Shown piece by piece: positions 41,974-50,172 of a stretch of 64,000 nt of DNA. The stretch spans positions 186,001 to 250,000 of the forward strand of contig NZ_BMWA01000001.1 in the NCBI RefSeq assembly GCF_014650995.1, given 5' to 3'. The stretch is from Streptomyces viridiviolaceus. GTDB lineage: Bacteria; Actinomycetota; Actinomycetes; Streptomycetales; Streptomycetaceae. The notes under the pieces were generated by a model, which saw nothing but the letters and a program-made list of their open reading frames with translations, had not been told where the DNA came from and did no database searches. Both the position numbers and the translations under genes were made by a program. The first letter of the stretch is position 1. Every line of letters begins with the position of its first letter.

Positions 41974-43077
41974 TCAGCTGTGCCGCGAGGCCAGTTCGGC
42001 TGCCGCCCGGTCCACTCGCCGCAGTTCCACGGAGTCCTCCTCCCACGTCCGCAGAGCCGCCATGAACCCGTCCAGGGTGCCGGGGTAGCGCAGGCAGGTG
42101 CGCAGCACGCCGTACACCTCGAACCGCAGCCGGTCGTCGCGGGGCCGGTGGGCGGCCACCCGCGGATCGACGCTCTCCAGGACGGCGTCGAGGCCGTTCG
42201 GTCTGCGCAGTGTGGGCAGGGCGGTCAACGCGTCCACCAGGTCCCTGAGATCGGTCAGGGTCAGCGTGTGCGGCAGCGAGTCGAGGGAGGGGGAGCGAGG
42301 ATGCGGCAGGTCCGCCACCGCGGAGACGGGGCGGGCAGCGGCCGGGCCGGGTTGCTGCGGCAGGCCGGCGCGGATCCGGAGCAGCTCCAGTTCGGCGGGG
42401 GCCAGCGTCTCGTACCACCGCTGCACCCGCACCGCGGCGAGCCGTCCGGGGCCGTCGGACCGATGGTGGGCGGTGATCAGACCGATGATCGCGCCGTCGC
42501 ACCAGAGGGCGGCGCCGGACATGCCCTCCCAGGGCGACCGGCCCGGACCGACCTCGTCGGCCGGGGGCGGCACGGCGACCTCCAGGGTTCCCTCCCGCCG
42601 GTTGGAGAGGACGGACACGGTGCCTTCCACGTGGCACGAGTCCCGGTACCGGCCGAGGGTGCCGCCGGGGACGCGGAGCGCGGGGGCGATGTCCTCGCGC
42701 ATCTTGAACAGGGGGAATCCGACAGCGGTGACGGACAAGGTGACGTCGGCCTCCGGCAGCACCGCGTACCGGGGGGCGTGGTGCACCGGCGGGGCCTCGG
42801 CAGGCGGGTCGGTCAGTTCCAGCAGGGCCAGGTCGGCGGGGCCCGAGTGCAGGACGACCTGGGCGCGGGTGTCCCACTCGGCGGGACGGTCGGCGTCGAA
42901 GCGGACCCGGAGGGTGGCGAGCGGGGGCTGGACCAGATGGGCCGCGGTCAGCACGTACCGCTCGGCGACCCGGTAGCCGGAGCCACGGCGGCCCGGTGCG
43001 CCGCCGGGCAGGCCCGCGATCACCTCTGCGACCCGGGCGATCTCCAGCCCCCGGTATGCACGCTGCTGCTCCCCCAC
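41974..43077 (-). CDS. Trypsin-like serine protease with C-terminal EAD2 (conflict-system effector)
   Basis: 367 residues, no signal peptide, so it acts in the cytoplasm. The triad is visible: His47 in YVLTAAHLV, Asp82 in GPADLALLEL and Ser187 in PWEGMSGAALW, with IIGLITAHH following as in trypsin-fold enzymes. After a Pro-rich linker (about 225-255), residues 258-360 match effector-associated domain 2: LTDLRDLVDALTALPTLRRP, VYGVLRTCLRYPGTLDGFM, LRTWEEDSVELRRVD. The VMAP protein at 34.1 kb carries the same domain at its N-terminus; homotypic EAD contacts are proposed to recruit effectors. GTG 43077 has no clear Shine-Dalgarno; TAGAAG lies about 7 bases before it, so the mRNA may be leaderless. 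Heads the precursor-hydroxylase transcript. Confidence 0.85.
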   Translation of the reverse strand: MGEQQRAYRGLEIARVAEVIAGLPGGAPGRRGSGYRVAERYVLTAAHLVQPPLATLRVRFDADRPAEWDTRAQVVLHSGPADLALLELTDPPAEAPPVHHAPRYAVLPEADVTLSVTAVGFPLFKMREDIAPALRVPGGTLGRYRDSCHVEGTVSVLSNRREGTLEVAVPPPADEVGPGRSPWEGMSGAALWCDGAIIGLITAHHRSDGPGRLAAVRVQRWYETLAPAELELLRIRAGLPQQPGPAAARPVSAVADLPHPRSPSLDSLPHTLTLTDLRDLVDALTALPTLRRPNGLDAVLESVDPRVAAHRPRDDRLRFEVYGVLRTCLRYPGTLDGFMAALRTWEEDSVELRRVDRAAAELASRHS

Positions 43078-43134
43078 GCGGAGCTTCTACCCCAGAGGGC
43101 GGCTCCACAAATACGGGTGGGACCGGGAAACGAG

Positions 43135-43166
43135 CGAGGACCCCGGCCGTAAGGGTGGGGTCCTCG
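43135..43166 (-). terminator. Terminator of the tRNA-Leu transcript
   Basis: CGAGGACCCC (43135-43144) pairs perfectly with GGGGTCCTCG (43157-43166), loop 12 bases, 21 bases past the tRNA 3' end and before the trypsin gene start. Confidence 0.6.
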
Positions 43167-43187
43167 TCCGCAGATCGCTCTCACGAG

Positions 43188-43272
43188 TGTCCGAGGGGGG
43201 ACTTGAACCCCCACGCCCGATAAAGGGCACTAGCACCTCAAGCTAGCGCGTCTGCCATTCCGCCACCCGGAC
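43188..43272 (-). tRNA. tRNA-Leu (GAG anticodon)
   Basis: 85 nt including the discriminator A; CCA is not encoded. The acceptor stem GTCCGGG/CTCGGAC pairs fully (one G-U), the anticodon stem CTAGC/GCTAG closes a TTGAGGT loop giving anticodon GAG (reads CUC), there is a long variable arm (TGCCCTTTATCGGGCG), and the T arm has GGGGGTTCAAGTCCCCC. Class II structure and anticodon fix Leu. Confidence 0.95.
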
Positions 43273-43468
43273 CAGGTGTCTGCCGCCGTGACCGGGGGTG
43301 TTCCCCGCGGCGACATGGACAACCATACCAAGGTTTCGCAGTGCCTTTCACCTGCGTTTCCGTCCCCGGGGCGGCGCTCCGGGCCCGGTGGCCGGGATGC
43401 GCCCGCGGGTGCACCACGAGTGACGGTCCTGTCACCCGGAGCCGGTCTCCGGGTGGCAGGCGGCTCGC

Positions 43469-45010
43469 TCACGGGATGAGCTGGTACTCCGGGAAGTTGC
43501 CGGGCAGCCGCTCGCCGGCCGGCCCCCGGGTGACGGCGCGCACCAGCAGTTCGCCGCCGACGAACGCGCCGCGCCAAGAGGCGCCGAGTCCGCCGAACAG
43601 CTCGTCCCGGTCGCCGCGCGAGCGTGGTGTGCCGTGGCCGACCTTGAACGCGCGGATCTGCGGCGCCAGCCGCTCGTACGTCTCCCGGTCGTCCGTGGAC
43701 AGCGTGGCCACCAGCGCGCCGTTGGAGGCGTTCATCGCGGCGAGCAGCTCGGCCTCGGTGTCGACCAGGACGATGGTGTCGACCGGGCCGAACGGTTCTG
43801 CGTGGTGCAGCGGGGAGGACGGCGGCGGGTTCAGGAGCGTGACCGGCTGGACGTAGGCGGAGGTGTCCTGGCCCGGCAGGAACCGTGCCTCTGACGCGTC
43901 GCCGCGGTGCAGGGGTACGGCACCGCGGTCGACGGCCTCGGTGACCTGGTCCTGCAGTTCCTTGGCCTTGGCCGCGTTGATCACCGGTCCGAAGTCCAGC
44001 GCGGGGTAGGGATCGCCGGGCCGCTCGACGGCGAGCGGGTGGCCGACGCGCACGGTACGGACCGCCGGGAGGTACGCCGCGAGGAAGTCGGCGAACAGCT
44101 CGCGCTGGACGACGAAGCGCGGGTACGCGGTGCAGCGCTGTTTGCCGTAGTCGAAGAGCTTGGGGATCACCGCTGTGAGTGCTTCCCAGTCGGTGTGGTT
44201 CCAGATGCCCCAGGTGTTGAGCCCCTCCTGTTCGAGGATGTGCCGTTTGCCGAGGTCGGCGACGGCCGTGGCGACGGCGGCGCCGGTGTCGCGGCCGCCG
44301 ACGAAGGAGACGCAGCCGATCTCGGGGGCCCGCACCAGCGCCTCCGACAGCTCTCCTCCGCTGCCGCTGACGAGGGTGACGGGGATGCCCTCGCGGGCGG
44401 CGAGCGCGCAGGCCAGGGTCAGGCAGGCGACGCCGCCGTCGGTCGGGGTCTTGGCGATGACCGCGTTGCCGGCCAGTGCCTGGACCAGCATGGCGTGAAC
44501 GAGCACGCTCATCGGGTAGTTCCAGCTGGCGATGTTGGACACCGGGCCGTCCAGCGGGGCCCGGCCGGCGAGCATCTCGTCGATGCCGTCGACGTACCAG
44601 CGCACGCCGTCGACGGCCCGGTCGACGTCGGCCTGGGCGAGCCGCCAGGGCTTGCCGATCTCCCAGACGAGGAGGAGGGCCAGCAGTTCGCGGTGTTCGG
44701 TGAGGGCGTCGAGGGTGGCGGCGACGCGGGCACGGCGTTCGGGCAGTGGGACGTGGCGCCAGGCCCGGTGCTGGTCGAGACAGGCGCGTACGGCTCGGTG
44801 GGCCGTTGCCCGGTCCAGGCGCGGCGGGCCGGCGACGGGGGTGCCGTCGACGGGGCTGAGGGCCGGCAGGACGCGGCCGTCGGCCTGCCAGGCGGCGTTC
44901 CAGAGGTTGAGGACGCGGTCGTCGCGGAAGGCCTCGGGGGCGGCGGCGAGGCAGCGCCGCCAGGCGTCGGCCCAGGAGGTGCCGGATTTGAGGGTGAGGG
45001 TGGGTGCCAT
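43469..45010 (-). CDS. Aldehyde dehydrogenase family protein
   Basis: 513 residues. NAD-dependent ALDH fold with SNIASWNYPMSVLVHAML (cofactor-binding entrance), SFVGGRDTGAA, a general-base Glu in LEQEGLNTWG (about 260) and the catalytic Cys293 in GKQRCTAYPRF. The family signature around the Glu is divergent (LELGGK expected), so this is an outlying ALDH and its aldehyde is not predictable. It follows sucD by 50 bases on the same strand and lies in a locus for oxalate/glyoxylate metabolism, where oxidation of a C2 aldehyde such as glyoxylate would fit (inference). Confidence 0.88.
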   Translation of the reverse strand: MAPTLTLKSGTSWADAWRRCLAAAPEAFRDDRVLNLWNAAWQADGRVLPALSPVDGTPVAGPPRLDRATAHRAVRACLDQHRAWRHVPLPERRARVAATLDALTEHRELLALLLVWEIGKPWRLAQADVDRAVDGVRWYVDGIDEMLAGRAPLDGPVSNIASWNYPMSVLVHAMLVQALAGNAVIAKTPTDGGVACLTLACALAAREGIPVTLVSGSGGELSEALVRAPEIGCVSFVGGRDTGAAVATAVADLGKRHILEQEGLNTWGIWNHTDWEALTAVIPKLFDYGKQRCTAYPRFVVQRELFADFLAAYLPAVRTVRVGHPLAVERPGDPYPALDFGPVINAAKAKELQDQVTEAVDRGAVPLHRGDASEARFLPGQDTSAYVQPVTLLNPPPSSPLHHAEPFGPVDTIVLVDTEAELLAAMNASNGALVATLSTDDRETYERLAPQIRAFKVGHGTPRSRGDRDELFGGLGASWRGAFVGGELLVRAVTRGPAGERLPGNFPEYQLIP

Positions 45011-45060
45011 GGGTGCTCCGCTCTCGGCGAGGTGCGGGACGGGGCTTCTCGTGCGTGCGG

Positions 45061-45945
45061 TCACGCACCGCCGGCCAGTACGGCGAGTACCTGCTGTGCG
45101 GTCTCGGTCGGCGTGCTGCCCACCTTGACGCCGGCCGCTTCCAGGGCCTCCTTCTTCGCCCGGGCCGTGCCGGACGAACCGGAGACGATGGCGCCCGCGT
45201 GGCCCATGGTCCTGCCCTCGGGGGCGGTGAAGCCGGCGATGTAGCCGACGACCGGCTTGGTGACGTGGTCCCGTATGTAGGCCGCCGCGCGTTCCTCCGC
45301 GTCGCCGCCGATCTCGCCGATGAGGACGATGAGATCGGTGTCGGGGTCGTCCTGGAAGGCGGCGAGGCAGTCGATGTGGGTGGTGCCGACGACCGGGTCG
45401 CCGCCGATGCCGACGCAGGTGGAGAACCCGATGTCGCGCAGTTCGTACATGAGCTGGTAGGTGAGGGTGCCGGACTTGGAGACCAGTCCGATGCGGCCGG
45501 GTTTGGCGATGTCGGCCGGGATGATGCCCGCGTTGGACTGACCGGGGCTGATCAGGCCGGGGCAGTTGGGGCCGATGATCCGGGTGCCCCGGGTCCTGGC
45601 GTGCGCGGTGAAGGCGACGGCGTCGTGGACGGGGATGCCCTCGGTGATGACCACGGCGAGGCCGATGCCGGCGTCGGAGGCTTCGAGGACCGCCGCCTTG
45701 GCGAAGGCGGGCGGCACGAAGACGACGGTGACGTCCGCGCCGGTGGCGTCGATGCCCTCGTGGACGGATCCGAAGACGGGCACCGAGCGGTCGTCGAAGT
45801 CCACGGCGCGGCCCGCCTTGCGCGGGTTCACTCCGCCGACGACGTTCGTGCCGGACGCCAGCATGCGCCGGGTGTGCTTCATGCCCTCGCCGCCGGTCAT
45901 GCCCTGGACGAGGATCTTGCTCTCCTTGGTGAGGTGGATGGCCAT
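45061..45945 (-). CDS. sucD: Succinyl-CoA synthetase alpha subunit
   Basis: 294 residues. CoA-binding Rossmann part with [12 protein letters not shown] and [20 protein letters not shown], then the phosphohistidine loop [11 protein letters not shown] (His249). Start at ATG 45945 with GAGGAGA upstream. Thirteen bases after sucC. Being outside a TCA operon and next to formyl-CoA:oxalate transferase genes, this is likely a second sucCD pair used for acyl-CoA balance in the oxalate pathway (inference). Confidence 0.93.
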   Translation of the reverse strand: MAIHLTKESKILVQGMTGGEGMKHTRRMLASGTNVVGGVNPRKAGRAVDFDDRSVPVFGSVHEGIDATGADVTVVFVPPAFAKAAVLEASDAGIGLAVVITEGIPVHDAVAFTAHARTRGTRIIGPNCPGLISPGQSNAGIIPADIAKPGRIGLVSKSGTLTYQLMYELRDIGFSTCVGIGGDPVVGTTHIDCLAAFQDDPDTDLIVLIGEIGGDAEERAAAYIRDHVTKPVVGYIAGFTAPEGRTMGHAGAIVSGSSGTARAKKEALEAAGVKVGSTPTETAQQVLAVLAGGA

Positions 45946-45958
45946 GGTGTCCGTCTCC

Positions 45959-47086
45959 TCAGGTGGTGGCGAGTTGGGCGGCACGGCGGGCGGCGCCGTC
46001 CATGGTGGTGGCCTGCTCGACGAGCGGATGGGCGCGGGCGTCCAGGACGGCCCGACCGCGGGCGGCGTTGTTGCCGTCGAGGCGTACGACGAGCGGCTTG
46101 GTCAACCGGACCTCCTCCAGGGCCCGTACGATGCCGTCGGCGACCGCGTCGCAGGCGGTGATCCCCCCGAAGACGTTGACGAAGACGGACTTCACGGCCG
46201 GGTCGGAGAGGATGACGGACAGTCCGTCGGCCATGATCTGCGCGGACGCGCCGCCGCCGATGTCCAGGAAGTTGGCGGGGCGGGCGCCGCAGCCGGCGAC
46301 CACGTCGAGGGTCGACATGACCAGGCCGGCGCCGTTGCCGATGATGCCGACCTCGCCGTCCAGCTTGACGTAGTTCAGGCCGAGCGCCGCGGCCCGGGCC
46401 TCCAGCGGGTCGTCCTGCTCCGCCGCTTCGGCGCCCCAGCGCGACTGGCGGAAACCGGCGTTGTCGTCGAGTGTGACCTTGCCGTCGAGGGCCACGATCC
46501 GGCCCTGTGCGGTGCGGACGAGCGGATTGACCTCGACCAGGAGGGCGTCCTCGCGGACCAGCACCTGCCACAGGCGGACGAGGACGTCGACGGTCTGCGG
46601 GGGCAGGCCGGCCGCCTCGGCGATCTCGGCCGCCTTCGCCGAGGTGACGCCCTCGGCCGGGTCGACGGGGACGCGCGCCACGGCCTCGGGCCGGGTGGCG
46701 GCGACCTCCTCGATCTCCATGCCGCCCTCCGCGGAGGCGATCGCGAGGAAGCGGCCGGCCGCGCGGTCGAGGACGTAGGAGACGTAGAACTCGCGGTCGA
46801 TGTCGACCGGTTGGGCCAGCATCACCTTGCCGACCTTGTGCCCCTTGATGTCCATGCCGAGGATCCGACGTGCCGTCAACTCGGCGGCGGCCGGGTCGGC
46901 GGCGAGCCGCACACCGCCCGCCTTGCCCCTGCCGCCCGTCTTGACCTGGGCCTTCACGATCACGGTGCCGCCGAGTCGGCGGGCGATCTCGCGGGCGCCC
47001 CGGGGCGAGTCGGTGACCTCGGCCCTCGGTACGACGATGCCGTGTTCTTCGAAGAGTTCCCTTGCCTGGTGTTCGTACAGGTCCAT
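45959..47086 (-). CDS. sucC: Succinyl-CoA synthetase beta subunit
   Basis: 375 residues with the ATP-grasp opening [45 protein letters not shown] and [20 protein letters not shown], then [16 protein letters not shown] lies 6 bases before the ATG. First gene of the leftward arm; divergent from the ThDP enzyme gene with a palindromic operator between them. Confidence 0.93.
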   Translation of the reverse strand: MDLYEHQARELFEEHGIVVPRAEVTDSPRGAREIARRLGGTVIVKAQVKTGGRGKAGGVRLAADPAAAELTARRILGMDIKGHKVGKVMLAQPVDIDREFYVSYVLDRAAGRFLAIASAEGGMEIEEVAATRPEAVARVPVDPAEGVTSAKAAEIAEAAGLPPQTVDVLVRLWQVLVREDALLVEVNPLVRTAQGRIVALDGKVTLDDNAGFRQSRWGAEAAEQDDPLEARAAALGLNYVKLDGEVGIIGNGAGLVMSTLDVVAGCGARPANFLDIGGGASAQIMADGLSVILSDPAVKSVFVNVFGGITACDAVADGIVRALEEVRLTKPLVVRLDGNNAARGRAVLDARAHPLVEQATTMDGAARRAAQLATT

Positions 47087-47154
47087 TTCGGCTCCTGACT
47101 GAAAGTGCCGCACGCCCCCTGGACACCACCCACCGGATGCGGGATAACAAGCTT

Positions 47155-47178
47155 CATACAGTATTCGTCGACTGTATG
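47155..47178. promoter_or_regulatory. Palindromic operator between sucC and the ThDP-decarboxylase gene
   Basis: CATACAGT-N8-ACTGTATG is a perfect 8-bp inverted repeat in an AT-rich patch, 69 bases before the sucC ATG and 52 before the other ATG. Length and form fit a GntR/FadR- or IclR-type dimer site controlling both divergent arms. No regulator gene lies nearby in the window. Confidence 0.65.
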
Positions 47179-47229
47179 CAATCTACTGGAGAGCGCCCCA
47201 ACCCCTCATGGAAGGGACAGGACTTCGCC

Positions 47230-48915
47230 ATGCCCGACGACACCACCCAGGACGTGATCTCCGGCGGTCACCTCGTTGCCAAGGCACTGAAGGCCGAGGG
47301 CGTCGACCGCATCTACACACTGTGCGGCGGCCACATCATCGATATCTACGACGGCTGCGTCGACGAGGGCATCGAGGTCGTCGACGTACGCCACGAGCAG
47401 GTCGCCGCCCACGCCGCCGACGGCTACGCGCGCATCACCGGCAAGCCCGGCTGCGCGGTGGTCACCGCGGGGCCCGGCACCACCGACGCCGTCACCGGTG
47501 TCGCCAACGCCTTCCGCGCGGAGTCGCCGATGCTGCTGATCGGCGGTCAGGGAGCGCTGACCCAGCACAAGATGGGGTCGCTGCAGGACCTGCCGCACGT
47601 CGACATGATGACGCCGATCACCAAGTTCGCGGCGGCCGTGCCCGACACGGCCCGGGCCGCGGACATGGTGTCCATGGCGTTCCGTGAGTGCTACCACGGG
47701 GCGCCCGGCCCCTCCTTCCTGGAGATCCCGCGCGACGTACTGGACGCCAAGGTGCCGGTGGACAAGGCGCGGGTGCCGAAGGCCGGCGCCTACCGAGCCT
47801 CGACCCGCTCCGCCGGCGATCCGGAGGCGATCGAGAAGCTCGCCGACCTCCTCGTGCACGCCGAGAAGCCGGCCGTCCTGCTCGGCAGCCAGGTGTGGAC
47901 GACCCGGGGCACCGAGGCCGCCGTCGAACTCGTCCGCACCCTCAACATCCCCGCGTACATGAACGGCGCCGGCCGCGGCACCCTGCCGCCGGGCGACCCG
48001 CACCACTTCCAGCTCTCCCGCCGGTACGCCTTCTCCAACGCCGACGTCATCGTGATCGTCGGCACGCCCTTCGACTTCCGCATGGGCTACGGCAAGCGGC
48101 TGTCGCCGGACGCGACCGTCGTGCAGATCGACCTCGACTACCGCACCGTCGGCAAGAACCGCGACATCGACCTCGGCATCGTCGGCGACGCGGGCCTGGT
48201 GCTGAAGTCGGTGACGGAAGCCGCCTCCGGGCGGGTCAACGGCGGTGCGTCCCGGCGCAAGGAGTGGCTGGACGAGTTGCGGGCGGCCGAGCAGACCGCC
48301 CTCGACAAGCGGCTGCCGCAGCTGAGGTCGGACGCCTCCCCCATCCACCCCTACCGCCTGGTCAGCGAGATCAACGACTTCCTCACCGAGGACTCGATCT
48401 ACATCGGCGACGGCGGCGACATCGTCACCTTCTCCGGGCAGGTCGTGCAGCCCAAGTCGCCGGGCCACTGGATGGACCCGGGTCCGCTGGGCACGCTCGG
48501 CGTCGGCGTCCCCTTCGTCCTGGCCGCCAAGCAGGCACGGCCGGACAAGGAGGTCGTCGCCCTCTTCGGCGACGGCGCCTTCTCGCTCACCGGCTGGGAC
48601 TTCGAGACCCTCGTCCGATACGACCTCCCGTTCGTCGGCATCGTCGGCAACAACTCCTCCATGAACCAGATCCGCTACGGCCAGGCCGCCAAGTACGGCA
48701 AGGACCGCGAGCGGGTCGGCAACACCCTCGGCGACGTCGCCTACGACAAGTTCGCGCAGATGCTGGGCGGTCATGGCGAGGAGGTCCGCGACCCCGCCGA
48801 CATCGGCCCCGCGCTGCGCCGGGCCCGCGAGTCCGGCAAGCCGTCGCTGATCAACGTCTGGGTCGACCCGGACGCGTACGCCCCCGGAACCATGAACCAG
48901 ACGATGTACAAGTGA
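47230..48915 (+). CDS. ThDP-dependent decarboxylase, probable oxalyl-CoA decarboxylase
   Basis: 561 residues. The catalytic Glu is in [18 protein letters not shown]; the ThDP/Mg motif is complete ([20 protein letters not shown]...GNNSS). General annotation would be acetolactate synthase-like, but the gene directly precedes a very clear formyl-CoA:oxalate CoA-transferase and is related in its opening ([17 protein letters not shown]) to the oxalyl-CoA decarboxylase/2-hydroxyacyl-CoA lyase group. The reaction inferred is oxalyl-CoA to formyl-CoA plus CO2. The ATG follows AAGGGACAGG. An activity as 2-hydroxyacyl-CoA lyase or carboligase remains possible. Confidence 0.82.
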   Translation: MPDDTTQDVISGGHLVAKALKAEGVDRIYTLCGGHIIDIYDGCVDEGIEVVDVRHEQVAAHAADGYARITGKPGCAVVTAGPGTTDAVTGVANAFRAESPMLLIGGQGALTQHKMGSLQDLPHVDMMTPITKFAAAVPDTARAADMVSMAFRECYHGAPGPSFLEIPRDVLDAKVPVDKARVPKAGAYRASTRSAGDPEAIEKLADLLVHAEKPAVLLGSQVWTTRGTEAAVELVRTLNIPAYMNGAGRGTLPPGDPHHFQLSRRYAFSNADVIVIVGTPFDFRMGYGKRLSPDATVVQIDLDYRTVGKNRDIDLGIVGDAGLVLKSVTEAASGRVNGGASRRKEWLDELRAAEQTALDKRLPQLRSDASPIHPYRLVSEINDFLTEDSIYIGDGGDIVTFSGQVVQPKSPGHWMDPGPLGTLGVGVPFVLAAKQARPDKEVVALFGDGAFSLTGWDFETLVRYDLPFVGIVGNNSSMNQIRYGQAAKYGKDRERVGNTLGDVAYDKFAQMLGGHGEEVRDPADIGPALRRARESGKPSLINVWVDPDAYAPGTMNQTMYK

Positions 48916-48926
48916 GGTGGGAACCC

Positions 48927-50168
48927 ATGACTGGAACGCCGGCCAAGGCTCTCGAGGGCATCCGCGTCCTGGACATGACGCACGTGCAGTCCGGTCCCTC
49001 GGCGACCCAGCTGCTCGCCTGGCTCGGCGCGGACGTCGTCAAGCTGGAGGCGCCGACCGGTGACATCACGCGCAAGCAGTTGCGCGACCTGCCGGACGTC
49101 GACTCCCTCTACTTCACGATGCTCAACTGCAACAAGCGGAGCATCACCCTCAACACCAAGACCGAGCGCGGCAAGGAGATCCTCACCGAGCTGATCCGGC
49201 GCTCCGACGTCATGGTCGAGAACTTCGGGCCGGGCGCGGTGGACCGGATGGGCTTCACCTGGGACCGCATCAAGGAGATCAATCCTCGGATCGTCTATGC
49301 CTCCATCAAGGGTTTCGGCGACGGTCCGTACACCAACTTCAAGGCGTACGAAGTCGTCGCGCAGGCCATGGGCGGATCGATGTCCACCACCGGTTTCGAG
49401 GACGGGCCGCCGCTGGCGACGGGGGCCCAGATCGGCGACTCGGGCACGGGCGTGCACGCCGTGGCGGGCATCCTCGCGGCGCTGTACCAGCGCGAGCGCA
49501 CCGGGCGCGGGCAGCGGGTGAACGTGGCCATGCAGCACGCGGTGCTCAACCTCTGCCGGGTGAAGCTGCGCGACCAGCAGCGCCTGAGCCATGGTCCACT
49601 CGCCGAATATCCCAACGAGGACTTCGGCGACGAGGTTCCCCGGTCCGGGAACGCGTCCGGCGGGGGCCAGCCGGGCTGGGCGGTGAAGTGCGCGCCGGGC
49701 GGCCCCAACGACTACGTGTACGTCATCGTGCAGCCGGTCGGCTGGAAGCCGCTCAGTGAGCTCATCGGCCGGCCGGAGCTGGCCGACGACCCCGAGTGGG
49801 CGACGCCGGAGGCCCGGCTGCCGAAGCTGAACAAGATGTTCCAGCTGATCGAGGAATGGTCCTCGACGCTGCCCAAGTGGGACGTGCTGGAGCGGCTGAA
49901 CGCTCACAACATCCCGTGCGGGCCGATCCTGTCCACCAGGGAGATCATCGAGGACCCCTCGCTGGTCGCCAACGAGATGGTCGTCACCGTCCCGCACCCC
50001 GAGCGCGGCGAGTTCGTCACCGTCGGCAGCCCGCTGAAGCTCTCCGACTCCCCCGTCGACGTGGTGGCCTCCCCGCTGCTCGGCGAGCACAACGAAGAGG
50101 TCTACGTCGGTGAACTCGGCCTCGGGGACGAGGAGCTGCGCCTGCTCAAGTCGAACGGGGTGATCTGA
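48927..50168 (+). CDS. frc: Formyl-CoA:oxalate CoA-transferase
   Basis: 413 residues of the class III CoA-transferase family. [25 protein letters not shown] and the catalytic Asp171 in [12 protein letters not shown] match Frc. Diagnostic of the oxalate enzyme are [25 protein letters not shown] sequence, then [16 protein letters not shown] (the glycine loop over the active site) and [20 protein letters not shown] lies 6 bases before the ATG, and the gene is 11 bases after the ThDP enzyme. It activates oxalate with CoA from formyl-CoA, feeding the upstream decarboxylase. Confidence 0.92.
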   Translation: MTGTPAKALEGIRVLDMTHVQSGPSATQLLAWLGADVVKLEAPTGDITRKQLRDLPDVDSLYFTMLNCNKRSITLNTKTERGKEILTELIRRSDVMVENFGPGAVDRMGFTWDRIKEINPRIVYASIKGFGDGPYTNFKAYEVVAQAMGGSMSTTGFEDGPPLATGAQIGDSGTGVHAVAGILAALYQRERTGRGQRVNVAMQHAVLNLCRVKLRDQQRLSHGPLAEYPNEDFGDEVPRSGNASGGGQPGWAVKCAPGGPNDYVYVIVQPVGWKPLSELIGRPELADDPEWATPEARLPKLNKMFQLIEEWSSTLPKWDVLERLNAHNIPCGPILSTREIIEDPSLVANEMVVTVPHPERGEFVTVGSPLKLSDSPVDVVASPLLGEHNEEVYVGELGLGDEELRLLKSNGVI

Positions 50169-50172
50169 CGTG

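Noticed and set aside
41855..43108. Reading the precursor as the end of a 475-residue protein
   Set aside because: The upstream part is the wrong frame of the trypsin gene; only the last 57-78 residues have a start, a ribosome site and a family pattern.
43188..43272. tRNA-Leu as attachment site for a mobile element containing the VMAP cassette
   Set aside because: The cassette does lie on the 3' side of the tRNA, but I saw no integrase gene and no repeat of the tRNA end at the far side.
47230..48915. Acetolactate synthase (ilvB)
   Set aside because: No small subunit or ilv gene follows; direct linkage to frc fits oxalyl-CoA decarboxylase better.
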